Assembly: GCF_014651055.1 (NCBI RefSeq)
Contig: NZ_BMWD01000008.1
Coordinates: 62,001-126,000, forward strand
From: Streptomyces fructofermentans
GTDB lineage: Bacteria > Actinomycetota > Actinomycetes > Streptomycetales > Streptomycetaceae
Direction of reading: 5' to 3'
Length of the DNA stretch: 64,000 nucleotides
The notes below the pieces were generated by a model. The model made no database searches. It had not been told where the DNA came from and was given only the letters and a program-made list of their open reading frames with translations. The translations under genes were made by a program, and so were the position numbers. This document shows, piece by piece, positions 12,725 through 21,491 of the stretch; position 1 is the first letter of the stretch, and each line of letters starts with the position of its first letter.

Positions 12725-13750
12725 TCAGGTCGACCCGCGCCTGACCAGTTCCGTGGGCAGGATCACCGCCGACTGGTCGTCCCCGCCGATCTGCGCGAGC
12801 AGGACGCGGACCATCTCGGAGCTGATGCGGTCCCAGGGCTGGCGGATCGTGGTGAGGGCGGGCGTCGACGCGACCGCCGCCGGGGAGTCGTCGAAGCCGC
12901 CCACCGCGACGTCCCGCGGGACTTCGCGACCGGCCCGGTGGAGCGCGGTGAGGACGCCCTGGGCCATCAGGTCCGAGGCGACGAACACCGCGTCCAGGTC
13001 GGGCACCCGGCTCAGCAGCAGCTCGGCGCCCGCCTCGCCACTGGCCCTGCTGTAGTCGCCGGGCACGACGAGCCGCTCGTCGTACGCGATGCCCGCCTCG
13101 GCCAGCACCTCCCGGTAGCCCGCGAGCCGCTCGACCCCGCCCGGCGTGTCCAGCGGGCCGGTCACCACGCCCACCCGCCGCCGTCCCAAAGACACCAGGT
13201 GGCGCACCATGTCCCGGGCGCCGTCGCGGTCGTCGGCGGCGACGTAGCTCACCTTCGACCCGACGCCGATGGGCTTGCCGCACATCACCAGCGGCACGCC
13301 GGCCTCGCGGAGCTGCTCGGCCACGGGGTCCCCGGAGTGGCTGGAGACCAGCAGCACCCCGTCGACATGGCCCGCCGTGATGTAGCGCGTGATGCGGCGC
13401 CGCTCGTCCTCGGTGCCGGCGAGCATCAGCAGCAGCGGGATGTCGTGCGCCGCCAGCGCCTGGGTGCAGCCGCGCAGCAGGACGTTGAAGTTCGGGTCCT
13501 CGAAGAACCGCTCCTGGGGTTCCGTCAGCAGGAAGCCGATCGAGTCCGAGCGGCCGGTGATCAGGGAGCGGGCGTGCCGGTTCACGACATAGCCCGTCCT
13601 GCGGATCGCGGCGTTCACGGCCTCCTGCGCGGCGGGGCTCACGTAGTGCCCGCCGTTCAGCACCCGTGACACGGTCCCCCGGGAGACTCCCGCCTCGCGT
13701 GCGACGTCGTGAATCGTCGGCGGTCGGCGCCGGCCCCCCGAATGGCTCAT
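12725..13750 (-). CDS. LacI-family repressor of the galactan-use operon
   Basis: A 341-residue LacI/GalR repressor: HTH at about residues 11-33 (TIHDVAREAGVSRGTVSRVL, hinge region following) and a periplasmic-binding-protein-like effector domain. It is the last gene of an importer operon, two bases after the stop of the upstream permease, which implies co-translation. It probably binds the palindrome at 16968-16981 and releases it on binding galacto-oligosaccharide or galactose. The ATG ending at 13750 is the natural start; the upstream frame is the complement of permease sequence. Confidence 0.93.
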   Translation of the reverse strand: MSHSGGRRRPPTIHDVAREAGVSRGTVSRVLNGGHYVSPAAQEAVNAAIRRTGYVVNRHARSLITGRSDSIGFLLTEPQERFFEDPNFNVLLRGCTQALAAHDIPLLLMLAGTEDERRRITRYITAGHVDGVLLVSSHSGDPVAEQLREAGVPLVMCGKPIGVGSKVSYVAADDRDGARDMVRHLVSLGRRRVGVVTGPLDTPGGVERLAGYREVLAEAGIAYDERLVVPGDYSRASGEAGAELLLSRVPDLDAVFVASDLMAQGVLTALHRAGREVPRDVAVGGFDDSPAAVASTPALTTIRQPWDRISSEMVRVLLAQIGGDDQSAVILPTELVRRGST

Positions 13751-13752
13751 GG

Positions 13753-14658
13753 TCACGACTTTACGGCTCCCGACAGCAGATCCAGACTCCAGAACCGCTG
13801 GATGACCAGGAAGAGCGCGACCAGCGGGACCACCGCGAGCAGCGCACCCGTGATCACCAGCGTGTAGAGGGCGGGGGTGTTGGAGCCCTGTTCGAGCAGG
13901 GTGAACAGCCCCAGGGTGATCGGGAACTTCTCGTCGTCGCTGAGCATGATGTACGGCAGCAGGAAGTTGTTCCAGACGGCCACGAACTGGAACAGGAAGA
14001 CGGTCACCAGTCCGGGCACCATCATCGGCAGCGCGATCCGGGTGAAGATCCGCAGCTCGCTCGCCCCGTCCATCCTCCCGGCCTCCACGACGTCGGAGGG
14101 CACCGCCGCGGCCGCGTAGATCCGCGCGAGGTAGACGCCGTACGGGGAGAGGACCAGCGGCAGCAGCACGGACACGTACGAGTCGGTGAGGTCGGCCTCG
14201 GCCATCAGCAGGTACTGCGGCACGGCCAGGATCACCGGCGGCATCAGCACGCCCGCCATGAGGATGTTGAAGACGGTCTCGCGGCCGCGGAAGCGGTAGA
14301 TCGCCAGCGCGTAGCCGCTGATCGCGGAGACCGCGGCCGACAGGAGCGCGCCGAGCCCGGCGTAGAGGGCGGAGTTGCCCATCCACTTCCAGTACACGCC
14401 GTCACGGTAGGCGTGGAGGTCCTTGAGGTTCTCGGTGAGGCCCGTGCCCGGCAGGAACGTGAACGTCGAGAACAGCTCACTGCCCGACTTGGTCGCCGCG
14501 ATCACCACCCAGGCCACCGGCAGCAGGCAGTAGGCGGCGCCGATCAGCAGGGCGAGGGTCGGTACGAGGGCGGTCCGGCGGCGCGGCGCCGGCCCCGGGA
14601 CGGTGCCCCGCGCGGTGCCCGCTGCCGGGGCCGCCTTGCGGACGGCGAGGGAACTCAT
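13753..14658 (-). CDS. ABC sugar permease, MalG-like
   Basis: Inner-membrane permease of 301 residues, six helices, with the cytoplasmic EAA loop EAGRMDGASELRIFTRIALP that docks on the ATPase. The CUT1 family imports oligosaccharides. The start overlaps the upstream permease stop by four bases (ATGA). No ATPase gene is present in the operon; in Streptomyces such importers commonly share the MsiK ATPase, so that is the likely partner (inference). Confidence 0.93.
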   Translation of the reverse strand: MSSLAVRKAAPAAGTARGTVPGPAPRRRTALVPTLALLIGAAYCLLPVAWVVIAATKSGSELFSTFTFLPGTGLTENLKDLHAYRDGVYWKWMGNSALYAGLGALLSAAVSAISGYALAIYRFRGRETVFNILMAGVLMPPVILAVPQYLLMAEADLTDSYVSVLLPLVLSPYGVYLARIYAAAAVPSDVVEAGRMDGASELRIFTRIALPMMVPGLVTVFLFQFVAVWNNFLLPYIMLSDDEKFPITLGLFTLLEQGSNTPALYTLVITGALLAVVPLVALFLVIQRFWSLDLLSGAVKS

Positions 14659-15578
14659 CGTGCTGCCTCCTGCTTGTTACGGGAGTTCGCGGCCCGCAGG
14701 AAGCCGAAGGACAGGAGCAGCGTGACGAACGCGATGACCACGGCGGTCGCCGCCGCCGAGTGGATGTCGCCCTTGCCGAAGGCGTCCTGGTACACCTTCA
14801 TCAGCGGACTCCACGTGGTGGAGACGGAGTTGGTGAGGGGCTTGAGGGTGGTCGGCTCGCTGAACACCTGGAGCGTCGCGATGATCGAGAAGAAGAAGGT
14901 CAGCACCAGCGAGGGCGCCACCATCGGGATCTTGATCCTGACCGCGATCTGGAGCGGTGTGGCACCGTCCAGCCGCGCGGCCTCGTACACCTCGGCGGGA
15001 ATCGCCCGCAGCGAGGTGTAGATGACGATCATGTTGAAGCCCGTGCCGCCCCAGACGGCGATGTTGGAGAGCGCGATGTACAGCGGCCCGCCGTCGAGCA
15101 GGTCCGGCTGCGGCAGGCCCAGCCGGTCGAGCACGAAGTGGAAGGGGCTGACGTCGGGCAGGTACAGGAAGCCCCACAGCATCGCCGCGACGACGCCCGG
15201 GACCGCGTACGGCAGGAAGATCGCGAGGCGGGTGAAAGGCGCGAGGCGGACGCGCTCGGTGTCCAGCATCAGCGCGAACACCAGGGCCAGCCCGAGCATC
15301 ACCGGAATCACGAGGGCCCCGTAGCCGAGCACGCGCAGGGCGCCGTCCAGCAGTTCGGAGTCGGAGAGCGTGTCGGCGTAGTTCTCCAGGCCCGCCCAGA
15401 CCTCGGAGCGCGCGCCCGCGCCCAGGCCGAGCCCCTTGACCTGGACCTTGTGCAGGCTGAGCCACACCGCGTAGCCGATGGGCAGCGCGAAGAAGAGGGC
15501 GAAGAGGACCGCCGCGGGGAGGAGGAAGGCGTACGGGGCCCCCTTGACCCCGTACGACCTCCGGCGTGCGCTCGTCAC
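14655..15578 (-). CDS. ABC sugar permease, MalF-like
   Basis: Inner-membrane permease of 307 residues with six helices and the EAA loop EAARLDGATPLQIAVRIKIP. It forms the heterodimeric channel with the permease encoded just downstream. The start overlaps the end of the binding-protein gene by four bases, and its stop overlaps the next start, so the importer genes are translationally coupled. The cargo is inferred as galactan-derived oligosaccharides from the neighbouring GH42 and GH53 genes. Confidence 0.93.
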   Translation of the reverse strand: MTSARRRSYGVKGAPYAFLLPAAVLFALFFALPIGYAVWLSLHKVQVKGLGLGAGARSEVWAGLENYADTLSDSELLDGALRVLGYGALVIPVMLGLALVFALMLDTERVRLAPFTRLAIFLPYAVPGVVAAMLWGFLYLPDVSPFHFVLDRLGLPQPDLLDGGPLYIALSNIAVWGGTGFNMIVIYTSLRAIPAEVYEAARLDGATPLQIAVRIKIPMVAPSLVLTFFFSIIATLQVFSEPTTLKPLTNSVSTTWSPLMKVYQDAFGKGDIHSAAATAVVIAFVTLLLSFGFLRAANSRNKQEAAR

Positions 15579-16912
15579 TCCGCGACCTCGAAGCCCTGCT
15601 TCTCGAGGTCGGCGACGGTGTCGTCCTGCATCGTCCGCAGGGCGGCGCCGAAGTCCGACTTGTTCTTGGCGGCCGAGGCGAACGCGTCCTTGAACGTGGT
15701 GTAGGCGACGTTCACGTTGGGGCCCCAGGCGGAGGGAGCGGTCGTCTTCGCGATGTCGGCGGCCCGGGTGTAGAAGTCGGGCTGGTTGGCGAAGTAGGCC
15801 GGGGGCTCGGTGAACGCGTCACTGGTCTGCGCGGTGGTGGCGGCCGGATAGATGCCGCCCTCCTTGGCGAGCGCCGTCAGCGCCTCGGGGTCCGTGTTCA
15901 GCCAGGAGGCGAACTTCGCCGCCGCCGCCTTGTGCCGGGAGTCCGTGGTGACCGCGGTGGAGGAACCGCCCCAGCTGCCCGTGACGTTCTCGCCGCCGGA
16001 CCACTGCGGCAGCGGGGCCATGGCCCACTTGCCCTTGGTGTCGGGGGCTGCGGTGGTCAGGGTGCCGGGCGCCCACACGGCGCTGACCCAGGCGATCTGC
16101 TTGCCGGTGTTCAGCGCCTTGTTCCAGGCGGGGGTGTACATCGGCTGGTTGTCGATCGCGCCCTCCTTGACGAGACCGCCCCAGAAGTCGGCGACCCTGC
16201 GGGTCGGGGCGTCGTCGATGGCGACCTTCCACTTCTGGCCCTCGGTCGTCCACCACTTGGCGCCCGCCTGCTGCGCGAGACCGGCGAAGAGACCGGAGTC
16301 GTTGGCGGAGAACGTGGTGAGGTCCGTGCCCGGCGACTTCTTCTTCAGCGCGCGGGCCGTGTCGGCGAACTGCTCCCAGGTCGTCGGGACTTCGAGGCCG
16401 TACTTCTTGAACAGGTCGGCGCGGTAGTAGAACATCATCGGCCCGGAGTCCTGCGGGATCGCGTACACCGCGTCGGACCCCAGCGTCGTCTGCTGCCAGA
16501 CCCCCTCGGCGAACTTGTCCTTCACGCCGTCGACCTCGCCCGCTATGTCGGCGAGCGCGTCGTTGCTGACCAGCGTCGGCAGGGCCTGGTACTCGGCCTG
16601 CACCAGGTCCGGGCCCTTCCTTGCCTTGTGCGCGGTGAGGATCTTGGTGACCAGTGTGTCGCCGGACGCCTGCTTCTTGACCGTGACCGTGACGCGGTCC
16701 TTCCTGCCCGGGCCCTCGTTCCACAGGTCGGCGACCTTGTCCATGCCCGGCGTCCAGGACCAGTACGTCAGCGAGACCGGACCGGACTCGGCCTTGCCCT
16801 CGCCCTCGGAGTCGTCCGAGGAGCCGCAGGCGGCGAGCGCGGTGGTGCCGAGCGCGACGGCGACCGAGGTGGCGCCCCACCGGCGGAGTCGGCGCAGCTT
16901 CGTGTTTGGCAT
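15575..16912 (-). CDS. Extracellular solute-binding lipoprotein, galacto-oligosaccharide importer
   Basis: A 445-residue family 1 solute-binding protein anchored as a lipoprotein: basic start, hydrophobic core, lipobox LAAC with Cys29 as the lipid anchor, then an acidic Ser/Asp/Glu linker. The start is the ATG ending at 16912, preceded by GGGGAGA at ideal spacing; upstream in-frame codons would place the promoter inside the gene. First gene of the binding protein-permease-permease-LacI operon. It has a clear promoter with an overlapping LacI-type operator at 16968-17009. The ligand is inferred from the neighbouring galactosidase and galactanase. Confidence 0.93.
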   Translation of the reverse strand: MPNTKLRRLRRWGATSVAVALGTTALAACGSSDDSEGEGKAESGPVSLTYWSWTPGMDKVADLWNEGPGRKDRVTVTVKKQASGDTLVTKILTAHKARKGPDLVQAEYQALPTLVSNDALADIAGEVDGVKDKFAEGVWQQTTLGSDAVYAIPQDSGPMMFYYRADLFKKYGLEVPTTWEQFADTARALKKKSPGTDLTTFSANDSGLFAGLAQQAGAKWWTTEGQKWKVAIDDAPTRRVADFWGGLVKEGAIDNQPMYTPAWNKALNTGKQIAWVSAVWAPGTLTTAAPDTKGKWAMAPLPQWSGGENVTGSWGGSSTAVTTDSRHKAAAAKFASWLNTDPEALTALAKEGGIYPAATTAQTSDAFTEPPAYFANQPDFYTRAADIAKTTAPSAWGPNVNVAYTTFKDAFASAAKNKSDFGAALRTMQDDTVADLEKQGFEVAE

Positions 16913-16967
16913 GGAACTTTCTCCCCTGACCTGGGTCCCCGCCTGTCGCGGAGGCCTGCCATGCTTC

Positions 16968-16981
16968 TGTGAGCGTTCACA
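16968..16981. promoter_or_regulatory. LacI-family operator at the importer promoter
   Basis: TGTGAGCGTTCACA is a 14-bp palindrome with only the two positions flanking the central CG unmatched. It abuts the -10 hexamer and covers the expected transcription start of the importer operon. That is the classic place for repression by the LacI protein encoded at the end of the operon. Confidence 0.8.
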
Positions 16982-17009
16982 GTAGAGAAACATCCCGGAC
17001 ACTTGTCAA
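16981..17009 (-). promoter_or_regulatory. Promoter of the importer operon
   Basis: On the minus strand, consensus -35 TTGACA (17009-17004), a 17-base spacer and TCTACT (16986-16981) as -10: a vegetative-sigma promoter. A divergent promoter for the beta-galactosidase may share this segment (TTGTCA at 17003-17008 and TATGTT at 17028-17033, 19-base spacer), so one operator could control both sides. Confidence 0.7.
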
Positions 17010-17110
17010 TGGTTGTTGCTGTGCGGTTATGTTGGGCTCGCGCCGTCGGTGCAGTGTGTGCACGTTCCCAATCTCGTGCCAGAAATGATCGATCGACCAG
17101 GAGAAGATCC

Positions 17111-19132
17111 ATGCCGGAGACCACCCCCAGGGGCCTCACCGGGCTCGCCTTCGGCGGGGACTACAACCCCGAGCAGTGGCCGGAGAACGTCTGGCCCGAG
17201 GACGTCCGGCTGATGCGCGAGGCCGGCGTCACGATGGTCAGCGTCGGGATCTTCTCCTGGGCCCTGCTGGAACCGACGCCCGGAACGTACGACTTCGGCT
17301 GGCTCGACCGGGTGCTCGACCTGCTGCACGAGAACGGCATCCGCGCCGACCTCGGCACCCCCACGGTGGCGCCGCCGGCCTGGTTCTACCGGGACCACCC
17401 CGACGCGCTGCCGGTCACCGCCGACGGCGTCCGCCACGCGTTCGGCTCACGGGGCGCCATCTGCCACAGCAGCACCGACTACCGGGCCGCCGCCGCGAAC
17501 ATCACGACCCGCCTCGCCACCCGGTACGCCGGCCATCCCGCTCTCGCGCTCTGGCACGTCCACAACGAGTACGGGGTCCCGGTCTCCGCCTGCTACTGCG
17601 AGAGCTGCGCCGGGTACTTCCGCCGCTGGCTGGCCCGGACGTACGGGACCGTCGAGGCGGTCAACGAGGCCTGGGGCACGAACTTCTGGGGCCAGCGATA
17701 CACGGACTTCGACCAGATCAACCCGCCCCGCACGACCCCGACCGTGGGCAACCCCGCCCAGGCGCTGGACTACCGGAGGTTCGCCGACGCCACCATGCGC
17801 GAGAACTTCGTCGCCGAGCGGGACATCCTGCACCGCCTGACCCCGGGCGTCCCGGTCACCACGAACTTCATGACCGCCCTGAGCCAGTGCGACTCCGTCG
17901 ACTACTGGGCATGGGGCCGCGAGGTCGACCTCGTCACCAACGACCACTACCTGATCACCGACGGCCGCCGTACGCACGTGAACCTGGCGATGGCCGCCGA
18001 CCTCACCCGCTCCGTCGCGGGCGGCGCGCCCTGGCTGCTGCTCGAGCACTCCACGTCCGGCGTCAACTGGCAGCCACGCAACCCCGCGAAAGCGCCCGGC
18101 CAGATGGCCCGCAACTCCCTCGCCCATGTGGCCCGGGGGTCCGAGGGCGCGATGTTCTTCCAGTGGCGGCAGTCGCGGCGGGGCGCGGAGAAGTTCCACT
18201 CGGCGATGCTGCCGCACGCGGGCACGGACTCGCGGGTGTGGCGGGAGACCGTCGAACTCGGCTCGTCCGTCGCCTCGTTGAGCGCGGTGAAGGGCACCCG
18301 TACGCGGGCCGACGCCGCCGTGCTGTGGGACTGGCACTCCTGGTGGGCGCAGACCCTCGACTGGCGCCCCAGCCAGGACCACGACCCGAGGGAGCGCGCC
18401 GACGCGTTCTACGAGGCGCTCTACGACCGCCACCTCACGGTCGACTTCGCCCACCCGGAAGCCGACTTGTCGGCCTATCCCCTTGTCGTCGTACCCGCCC
18501 TCTATCTGATGACCGGGGCCGCGGGCCGCAACCTGACCTCCTACGTCGAGAACGGCGGCACCCTGGTCGTCTCGTACTTCTCGGGAATCGTCGACGAGCA
18601 CGACGCGGTGCACGAGGGCCCGTGCCCCGGTGCCCTGCGGGACGTACTCGGCCTGACCGTCGAGGAGTTCTCGCCGCTCCTCGCGGGTGAACGGGTCCGC
18701 ATCACCGGCCCCGACGGCTCCGAGCTGTCCGGTGACGTGTGGACCGAGTTCGTGGTCCCGCGCGGTGCCGAGACCGTGTGGACGTACGCGGACGGGCTCA
18801 CCGCGGGCCACCCGGCCGTCACCCGGCACCGCCTGGGCGAGGGCTCGGCCTGGTACGTGTCCACCCGCCTGACCGGCCAGGGTCTGGACGCGCTGATCGG
18901 CTGGGCCACCGACGACGCGCGGATCGCCCCGCGGGCCGACCTGCCCCACGACGTCGAAGTGGTCCGCCGCAGCGGCGAGTCGGGCACCTTCCTGTTCGTG
19001 ATCAACCACTCCGCCACCGACGCGAAGGTGCCGGTCGAGGCACACGGCACCGAACTGCTCACCGGTGAACGGGCGGCGGGACGGCTCGCGGTCCCCGCCG
19101 GCGCGGTACGGGTCGTGCGGCTCGACGGCTGA
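17111..19132 (+). CDS. GH42 beta-galactosidase
   Basis: Hydrolyses terminal beta-galactosides, here most likely imported galacto-oligosaccharides, in the cytoplasm (no signal peptide). The 673 residues start at the ATG at 17111 after GGAGAAG. The A domain is a TIM barrel with GGDYNPEQWPE at the start, acid/base E153 in HNEYG and nucleophile E312 in LLEHSTSGVNW. The CYCESC cluster after E153 is the typical zinc site of the family. A trimerisation domain and a C-terminal beta domain follow. Divergent from the importer operon, sharing a 198-base promoter region with a LacI operator. This matches the GanA role in galactan pathways. Confidence 0.95.
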   Translation: MPETTPRGLTGLAFGGDYNPEQWPENVWPEDVRLMREAGVTMVSVGIFSWALLEPTPGTYDFGWLDRVLDLLHENGIRADLGTPTVAPPAWFYRDHPDALPVTADGVRHAFGSRGAICHSSTDYRAAAANITTRLATRYAGHPALALWHVHNEYGVPVSACYCESCAGYFRRWLARTYGTVEAVNEAWGTNFWGQRYTDFDQINPPRTTPTVGNPAQALDYRRFADATMRENFVAERDILHRLTPGVPVTTNFMTALSQCDSVDYWAWGREVDLVTNDHYLITDGRRTHVNLAMAADLTRSVAGGAPWLLLEHSTSGVNWQPRNPAKAPGQMARNSLAHVARGSEGAMFFQWRQSRRGAEKFHSAMLPHAGTDSRVWRETVELGSSVASLSAVKGTRTRADAAVLWDWHSWWAQTLDWRPSQDHDPRERADAFYEALYDRHLTVDFAHPEADLSAYPLVVVPALYLMTGAAGRNLTSYVENGGTLVVSYFSGIVDEHDAVHEGPCPGALRDVLGLTVEEFSPLLAGERVRITGPDGSELSGDVWTEFVVPRGAETVWTYADGLTAGHPAVTRHRLGEGSAWYVSTRLTGQGLDALIGWATDDARIAPRADLPHDVEVVRRSGESGTFLFVINHSATDAKVPVEAHGTELLTGERAAGRLAVPAGAVRVVRLDG

Positions 19133-19615
19133 TCCGTCCCGGCGGCGCCTGATTCGTCATGCCGCCGGCTGATCCGTCCCGGGGCGGGGGAGTCGCGCGT
19201 CGGGCGACCGGGCCGCGCGTCGGGCGACCGGGCCGGCCGTGGGGCGGGGGCGCCGAGCGGGGGCGCCCGGTTCGGGTCGCATGTCGCACGGCGGGGCGGT
19301 CGGGCCGAGGCCGTACGAAGGGACGAACGCTCAGCGACCGTGCGACATGACGAAGCTCCCAGGCCGTGCACACGACGGTCGCTCCGAAGCCGCGGCAGGG
19401 ACGAACGCTCCGAGGCGGCGCGAAGGGACGAACGCTCCGAAGCCGTCGCAGACGACGGCTGCTCCGAGGCCGTGCGGGACGACGGCCGTACAACCCCCAC
19501 AGACACCGGCCGGATTCCGGGGGGACATCCGGCCGGGGCCGGTGGTGCCGTGTCCGTGCCACAGGGCGCGGTACCGCCCCACACCAGTCCCCCCGCCTTC
19601 GTCGAAGGGACGACG
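19133..19615 (+). repeat. Repeat-rich leader of the galactanase gene
   Basis: No gene is supported in these 483 bases. Three copies of GGGACGAACGCTC lie at 19320-19332, 19398-19410 and 19425-19437. Their core GAACGCTC equals the core of the LacI operator at the importer promoter read on the other strand. A perfect 12-bp inverted repeat, CATGTCGCACGG (19280-19291) and CCGTGCGACATG (19338-19349), is also present. The segment probably contains the promoter and operators of the galactanase. Confidence 0.6.
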
Positions 19616-21184
19616 ATGTTCCACGCGAGACGCACCCTCAGGGGCCTGCTGACACCGCTCTTCGCGGGCCTGGCACTGACCACGCTCCCCGCCGCCCCCG
19701 CGCACGCCGCCGCCACGCTCACCAACGGCGGCTTCGAGGCGGACGGCACCGGCACGGCCACCCCGGCCGGCTGGTCGACCTACTCCGCGGGCGGCCAGAA
19801 CGGGGCCTCCTTCACGGAACCGGGCGGCCACGGCGGGAGCCACCGCCTGACGCACTACTCGGCCTCCGCCTACAAGGTGGAGACCTACCAGTACCTCTCG
19901 GGACTCGCCAACGGCTCCTACAAGCTGACCGCCTGGGTGCGTTCGGGAGGCGGCCAGAACTCCGCCCACCTCGCGCTGAAGAACTGCGGCGGCGCGGAAC
20001 AGCGCACGGACCTGCCGGTCTCCACGAGCGGCTGGATCCGGATCGTGGTGCCCGTGACCGTGACCGCGAACCAGTGCACGATCAGCGTCAACTCCGACGC
20101 CAGGGCCGGAAACTGGATCAACGTCGACGACCTGACCTTCGCGCCCGGCACTGCGGGCCTGCCCGTCAAGGGGTCCGACGTGTCGTCGCTCGCCAAGAGC
20201 GAGGCTCTCGGCGGTGTGTACAGGAACAGCTCGGGCACGTCCGGCGACGCGCTCGCCATCCTCAGGTCCGCGGGACAGAACTACGCCCGCCTCAAGGTGT
20301 GGGTGAACCCCGCGGACGGCTACAACAACAAGGCGCGCGTCCTCGCCACCGCCAAACGCGTCAAGGCGCAGGGCATGAAGCTACTGGTCGACTTCCACTA
20401 CTCCGACACCTGGGCCGACCCGGGCGCCCAGGCCAAGCCGGCGGCCTGGTCCGGGCACTCGTACAGCCAGTTGCGGACCGACGTGTACAACCACACGTAC
20501 GACGTCCTCAACGCGCTGAAGGCGCAGGGCACCACGGCCGACATGGTGCAGGTCGGCAACGAGATCAACGGCGGCATGCTCTGGTCCGAGGGCTCCACCG
20601 CGAACTGGTCACAGCTCGCGGGCCTGCTCAACTCGGGCTACAACGCCGCCAAGGCGGTCAGTTCCTCGACGAGCGTGGCGCTGCACCTCGCGAAGGGCGG
20701 CGACCTGGCGGGCACCCGCTGGTGGTTCGACAGCGCGGTGGCGAACGGTGTGAGGTTCGACGTCATCGGCCTGTCCTTCTACGGCTACTGGCACGGCTCG
20801 CTCGCCGACTTCCAGACGACCCTGGACGACGCGGCCGTGCGCTACGGCAAGCCCGTGTACCTCGCCGAGACGGCGTACCCCTTCCGTCTCGACAGCAAGG
20901 ACTCGCACGAGAACATCATCGACCTGAGCAGTGAGCTGGTGGCCGGGTACCCGGCCACGACGGCCGGCCAGTCGGCCTGGCTGCGGGACGTGATGAACAT
21001 CGTGGAGGCCGTCCCGAACGGCCGCGGTCTCGGCGTCTTCTACTGGGAGTCCACCTGGACAGCCGTCGCCGGCAACGGCTGGGACCCGGCCGACCCCTCG
21101 ACGGGCAACGGCTGGGAGAACCAGGCGCTGTTCGGCTACGACTCCAGGGCTCTCCCCGCCATGGCGCTGTTCGGCCGCAGGTGA
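19616..21184 (+). CDS. Secreted arabinogalactan endo-beta-1,4-galactanase (CBM61-GH53)
   Basis: Cuts beta-1,4-galactan of plant pectin outside the cell. The 522 residues begin with a signal peptide cleaved after AHA (residue 31). A CBM61 galactan-binding module (about 34-178, starting LTNGGFEADG) precedes a GH53 barrel (about 185-520). The acid/base is E316 in VGNEINGG and the nucleophile E418 in LAETAYPF. GAAGGGA before the ATG at 19616 sets the start; the open frame upstream is repeat-rich leader. It completes the pathway with the importer and GH42 enzyme. A terminator hairpin follows at 21423-21468. Confidence 0.95.
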   Translation: MFHARRTLRGLLTPLFAGLALTTLPAAPAHAAATLTNGGFEADGTGTATPAGWSTYSAGGQNGASFTEPGGHGGSHRLTHYSASAYKVETYQYLSGLANGSYKLTAWVRSGGGQNSAHLALKNCGGAEQRTDLPVSTSGWIRIVVPVTVTANQCTISVNSDARAGNWINVDDLTFAPGTAGLPVKGSDVSSLAKSEALGGVYRNSSGTSGDALAILRSAGQNYARLKVWVNPADGYNNKARVLATAKRVKAQGMKLLVDFHYSDTWADPGAQAKPAAWSGHSYSQLRTDVYNHTYDVLNALKAQGTTADMVQVGNEINGGMLWSEGSTANWSQLAGLLNSGYNAAKAVSSSTSVALHLAKGGDLAGTRWWFDSAVANGVRFDVIGLSFYGYWHGSLADFQTTLDDAAVRYGKPVYLAETAYPFRLDSKDSHENIIDLSSELVAGYPATTAGQSAWLRDVMNIVEAVPNGRGLGVFYWESTWTAVAGNGWDPADPSTGNGWENQALFGYDSRALPAMALFGRR

Positions 21185-21491
21185 CGGGCTGACCTTCGGC
21201 ACGCGGGCCGTCCACGGAGCGGCTTCCGCGGGCGGCCCGGCCCGCCGTCACGGGGGATCACCGACGGGCGGGCGCCCGGTCCCGGTGCGCGGGAGCCCCC
21301 ACGCTCCGGGCCCTCGCGTACGGGGACTTCGGGGCTCCGGGGGCCTCGCGTACGGGGACTTCGCGGGGCGGGGTCCCGCGCTCCGGGTCGCCGCGCACCG
21401 GGACTTCGGGGCTACGGGCTGCGGGCTGCGGTGCCTCCGTGCTCCCGGGGACGGGGGCACCGCAGCCCTGAGCGGTCGAGGGGCGGCGCGG
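21185..21491. other. Convergent intergenic region with direct repeats
   Basis: No gene. CCTCGCGTACGGGGACTTCG occurs twice (21312-21331 and 21344-21363, period 32), and a third diverged copy follows around 21394. The region ends in the hairpin annotated separately. Confidence 0.6.
21423..21468. terminator. Bidirectional terminator
   Basis: Perfect 13-bp inverted repeat GGGCTGCGGTGCC (21423-21435) and its complement (21456-21468), 20-base loop, between the convergent galactanase and acyl-CoA ligase genes. Confidence 0.75.

Noticed and set aside
15575..17002. Longer start for the solute-binding protein
   Set aside because: It would add 30 residues ahead of the signal peptide and read through the promoter and operator.
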